DNA from: Serratia sp. FDAARGOS_506
GTDB taxonomy: Bacteria; Pseudomonadota; Gammaproteobacteria; Enterobacterales; Enterobacteriaceae
Reading direction: 5' to 3'
NCBI RefSeq assembly: GCF_003812745.1
Contig: NZ_CP033831.1
Coordinates: 1,798,001 to 1,862,000, forward strand
DNA length: 64,000 nucleotides
Shown here piece after piece: positions 61,575 to 64,000 of this stretch. Below the pieces are notes generated by a model. That model saw only the letters and a program-made list of their open reading frames with translations, searched no databases and was not told the origin of the DNA. Each line of letters begins with the position of its first letter. Position 1 is the first letter of the stretch. Made by a program: the position numbers and the translations under genes.

Positions 61575-62624
61575 TCAGTCTGCGGCGTCCGTGAAGTTCT
61601 TGCGAACCTTCACCTGCGCCATGCTTTCCAGAATGCGGTGATAGTTGTCGAAACGCTCTTCCGCGATATCGCCTTTCTCCATCGCCGCGCGGATGGCGCA
61701 GCCGGGATCGGTATCGTGGCGGCAGTCGCGGAATTTGCAACCGCCTAAATAATCACGGAATTCGACAAATCCGCGGGTGATTTGTTCCGGCTCCAGATGC
61801 CACAGGCCAAACTCGCGCACCCCTGGGGAGTCGATCACGTCGCCGCCGTGCTGGAAATGGTACAACCGCGCGGCGGTGGTGGTATGTTGCCCGAGGCCCG
61901 AGACGTCGGAAACCTGATTTACCAGAATTTGCTCATCAGACGGCGGCAGCAGCGCATTCAGCAGGCTGGACTTGCCGACCCCCGACTGGCCGGCGAAGAT
62001 GCTGATGCGCCCGGCCAGCGCCTGTTCGAATTCCGCCATGCCTTCCCGCGTCTGGCTGGAGACTTCCAGCACCCGATAGCCAATCTTGCGATAGATATCC
62101 ATCATACCGTCGACCAGCTTGCGCGCTTCGGCGTCCAGCAGGTCAATTTTGTTGAGCACAATCAGCGGCTCGACTTCGAGCGTTTCGCAGGCCACCAGAT
62201 AACGGTCGATGATGTTCAGCGACAGCTCGGGCAGGATCGCCGACACGATGACGATCTGATTGATATTGGCGGCGATCGGCTTCACGCCGTCGTAGAAGTC
62301 CGGGCGCGTCAGCACCGAGGTGCGCTCGTGCACCGCTTCCACGATGCCTTTTACCCCTTCATGGGTGCCCAGGCCGGGTCGCCACACCACGCGATCGCCG
62401 GTGACCAGCGAACGCAGCGTGCGGCGGATATTGCAGCGGTGCTGAGTGCCATCCGGCGCCTCAACGTCGGCGTGCATGCCGAAACGGCTGATGACGACGC
62501 CTTCCTGCGGCTCGCCCAGCTGGGAATCATCCGGTTCCGGTTTGTTATCAGCGCGCTTCAGACGGCGCTGATGGTTCGCCTGCACGCGGCGTTGCTGACC
62601 TTTGGACAGTTTGTTCTTACTCAC
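61575..62624 (-). CDS. rsgA: Ribosome small-subunit GTPase RsgA
   Basis: A 349-aa circularly permuted GTPase (E. coli 350) assisting late 30S maturation. An OB-fold (about 30-105) is followed by NKIDLL (G4), [10 protein letters not shown] (G1) and DSPGVREF (G3) in permuted order, then a zinc knuckle with CKFRDCRH and DPGC. It is divergent from orn, as in E. coli. Confidence 0.97.
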   Translation of the reverse strand: MSKNKLSKGQQRRVQANHQRRLKRADNKPEPDDSQLGEPQEGVVISRFGMHADVEAPDGTQHRCNIRRTLRSLVTGDRVVWRPGLGTHEGVKGIVEAVHERTSVLTRPDFYDGVKPIAANINQIVIVSAILPELSLNIIDRYLVACETLEVEPLIVLNKIDLLDAEARKLVDGMMDIYRKIGYRVLEVSSQTREGMAEFEQALAGRISIFAGQSGVGKSSLLNALLPPSDEQILVNQVSDVSGLGQHTTTAARLYHFQHGGDVIDSPGVREFGLWHLEPEQITRGFVEFRDYLGGCKFRDCRHDTDPGCAIRAAMEKGDIAEERFDNYHRILESMAQVKVRKNFTDAAD

Positions 62625-62869
62625 TGCGCCTCACTTGAATCGGTTTTATACCTTTACGTATACGCACAGCTGCGGTGAGGGACTTGCCCCGGGCGCAGCC
62701 TTGAACCCGTCAGGGTATATGTCGCCCATGGCGACCAAAAAGACTATGATACACGCTATTTTATATTAAATAACCGTTGTTAGCCGCCGGCTGCGGCGCG
62801 TCGCCACCGGCGGCGCCCGCCGTCTCGCCCGCACAGCGTTTTTCTCTCGGCTTTTAGGCAGGAAACATC
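62625..62869. other. rsgA/orn divergent intergenic region
   Basis: 245 bp without a gene. It includes a stretch near 62690-62725 (GCAGCCTTGAACCCGTCAGGGTATATGTC) that resembles one end of the palindromic repeats at 39219 and 52436, so it may be a remnant copy. A TATGAT-like promoter element for orn lies near 62744. Confidence 0.45.
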
Positions 62870-63415
62870 ATGACAGGAAACGAAAATAACCTGATTTGGA
62901 TCGATTTGGAGATGACCGGGCTGGATCCCGAGCGTGACCGTATTATCGAGATCGCCACGCTGGTCACCGACGCCAACCTGAATATCCTGGCGGAAGGGCC
63001 GGTAATCGCCGTGCACCAGTCCGATGAGCAGCTGGCCTTGATGGACGAGTGGAATGTGCGCACCCATACCGGCAGCGGGCTGGTGGAGCGGGTGAAGGCC
63101 AGCCGTCAGGACGATCGCGCCGCCGAGCTGGAAACGTTAGCCTTCCTGCAGCAGTGGGTACCTGCCGGCAAATCGCCGATCTGCGGCAACAGCGTGGGGC
63201 AGGACCGGCGTTTCCTGTTCCGCTATATGCCGGAGCTGGAGGCCTACTTCCATTACCGTTATCTGGACGTCAGCACGCTTAAAGAGTTAGCGCGCCGTTG
63301 GAAGCCGGAAATTCTCGGCGGCTTTAAGAAGCAGGGTACCCATCAGGCGCTGGACGACATTCGCGAATCGGTGGCCGAATTGGCTTATTACCGCGAACAT
63401 TTCATTCAGCTTTAA
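62870..63415 (+). CDS. orn: Oligoribonuclease Orn
   Basis: A 181-aa DEDDh 3'-5' exoribonuclease that degrades diribonucleotides, including pGpG. Exo I is visible as IDLEMTGLD, Exo II in [11 protein letters not shown], and Exo III with the catalytic His in [10 protein letters not shown]. The length is standard. It is followed by the tRNA-Gly cluster, as in E. coli. Confidence 0.98.
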   Translation: MTGNENNLIWIDLEMTGLDPERDRIIEIATLVTDANLNILAEGPVIAVHQSDEQLALMDEWNVRTHTGSGLVERVKASRQDDRAAELETLAFLQQWVPAGKSPICGNSVGQDRRFLFRYMPELEAYFHYRYLDVSTLKELARRWKPEILGGFKKQGTHQALDDIRESVAELAYYREHFIQL

Positions 63416-63607
63416 GGTGATGACGGCCCCTGCGGGGAAAAAACGCCGTTTTTAGTCGCTTAATTCGCCAATCTGGCGCTTTAATCGGCAATCAAACAAA
63501 AATCGCGTTTTTTTGCTTTCAGGGGCTTGCGACAAAAAGGATTTCTCGTATAATGCGCACCCCGTACCGATGAAGAATTTCGTAACGTTCCACCATCGAT
63601 ACGCCGG

Positions 63608-63683
<76 letters not shown>

Positions 63684-63749
63684 AATTCAACAATGTCGCA
63701 ATGCGGCATGATGAATAAATAAAGCAGTATCAAGCAGTACCTATGCGAC

Positions 63750-63825
63750 GCGGGAATAGCTCAGTTGGTAGAGCGCAACCTTGCCAAGGTTGAGGTCGCG
63801 AGTTCGAGCCTCGTTTCCCGCTCCA
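63750..63825 (+). tRNA. tRNA-Gly (anticodon GCC), copy 2 (variant)
   Basis: A 76-nt cloverleaf with anticodon GCC. It differs from copies 1 and 3 at five positions. One anticodon-stem pair is changed on both sides (CGACC/GGTCG to CAACC/GGTTG), so pairing is retained. Confidence 0.98.
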
Positions 63826-63879
63826 AAAATTCAAAGGTCACGCCAATGTTTGGTGGCCGGATGCCGAAAGCATCTCAAT

Positions 63880-63955
<76 letters not shown>

Positions 63956-64000
63956 ATTTTCTCTTCGTTTCAAACTCAAATCCAACGCCTTATCCGGCGG

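Overview
The window looks like chromosome from Serratia or a close relative (Enterobacterales, GC-rich). This is inferred from E. coli-like 23S/5S rRNA, a backbone gene order matching the E. coli acs-gltP, yjdC-dsbD-cutA-dcuA-aspA-fxsA-groSL, yjeI-epmB-efp-ecnAB-gdx, frdDCBA-epmA-mscM-psd-rsgA-orn-glyT blocks, and a siderophore locus of the serratiochelin type known from Serratia. No species marker was tested; S. marcescens-like is the best guess.

Layout. 1-2053: 3' part of a 23S gene, the 5S gene and the rrn terminator. 2188-8423: acetate scavenging (acs-yjcH-actP, minus strand) and the glutamate/aspartate symporter gltP. 8570-36650: about 28 kb of catechol siderophore genes. 36773-41241: yjdF, an unassigned membrane ORF, a duplicated block beside tRNA-Phe, yjdC, dsbD and cutA. 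41351-47246: dcuA-aspA, fxsA and the heat-shock operon groES-groEL. 47472-49103: a chemoreceptor absent from the E. coli order. 49282-52312: yjeI, epmB, efp, entericidins and the guanidinium exporter gdx behind a guanidine-II riboswitch. 52510-57176: fumarate reductase frdABCD and divergent epmA. 57244-63415: mscM, psd, rsgA and orn. 63608-63955: three tRNA-Gly(GCC) genes.

The siderophore locus joins two systems. One half is enterobactin-like: fepA, fes, ybdZ, entF, entS, entC, entE and entB. The other half is vibriobactin-like: a free-standing VibH-type condensation protein, and a VibF-type synthetase split into three proteins on two strands (Cy; Cy-A; C*-PCP-C) around a second TonB-dependent receptor. 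EntC/EntB/EntE would make 2,3-dihydroxybenzoate (DHB) and load it on EntB, which can then feed either EntF (serine, enterobactin) or the VibH/VibF-like set (DHB-amide plus an oxazoline-forming residue, as in serratiochelin). entA, entD and the fepBCDG permease genes are not in the window, so the pathway needs genes elsewhere. Each transcription unit has a good Fur-box match. Two secreted YncE-type beta-propellers sit at the ends of two of the operons.

Less ordinary details: active-site loss in the first C domain of the VibF-like protein, carrier-like tails without the phosphopantetheine serine on both Cy proteins, a non-standard adenylation code, stable hairpins in the leaders and spacers of the siderophore genes, a ~320-bp imperfect palindrome between entS and entC, and a 160-bp duplication next to tRNA-Phe. 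I saw no CRISPR array, transposase, integrase or prophage module.
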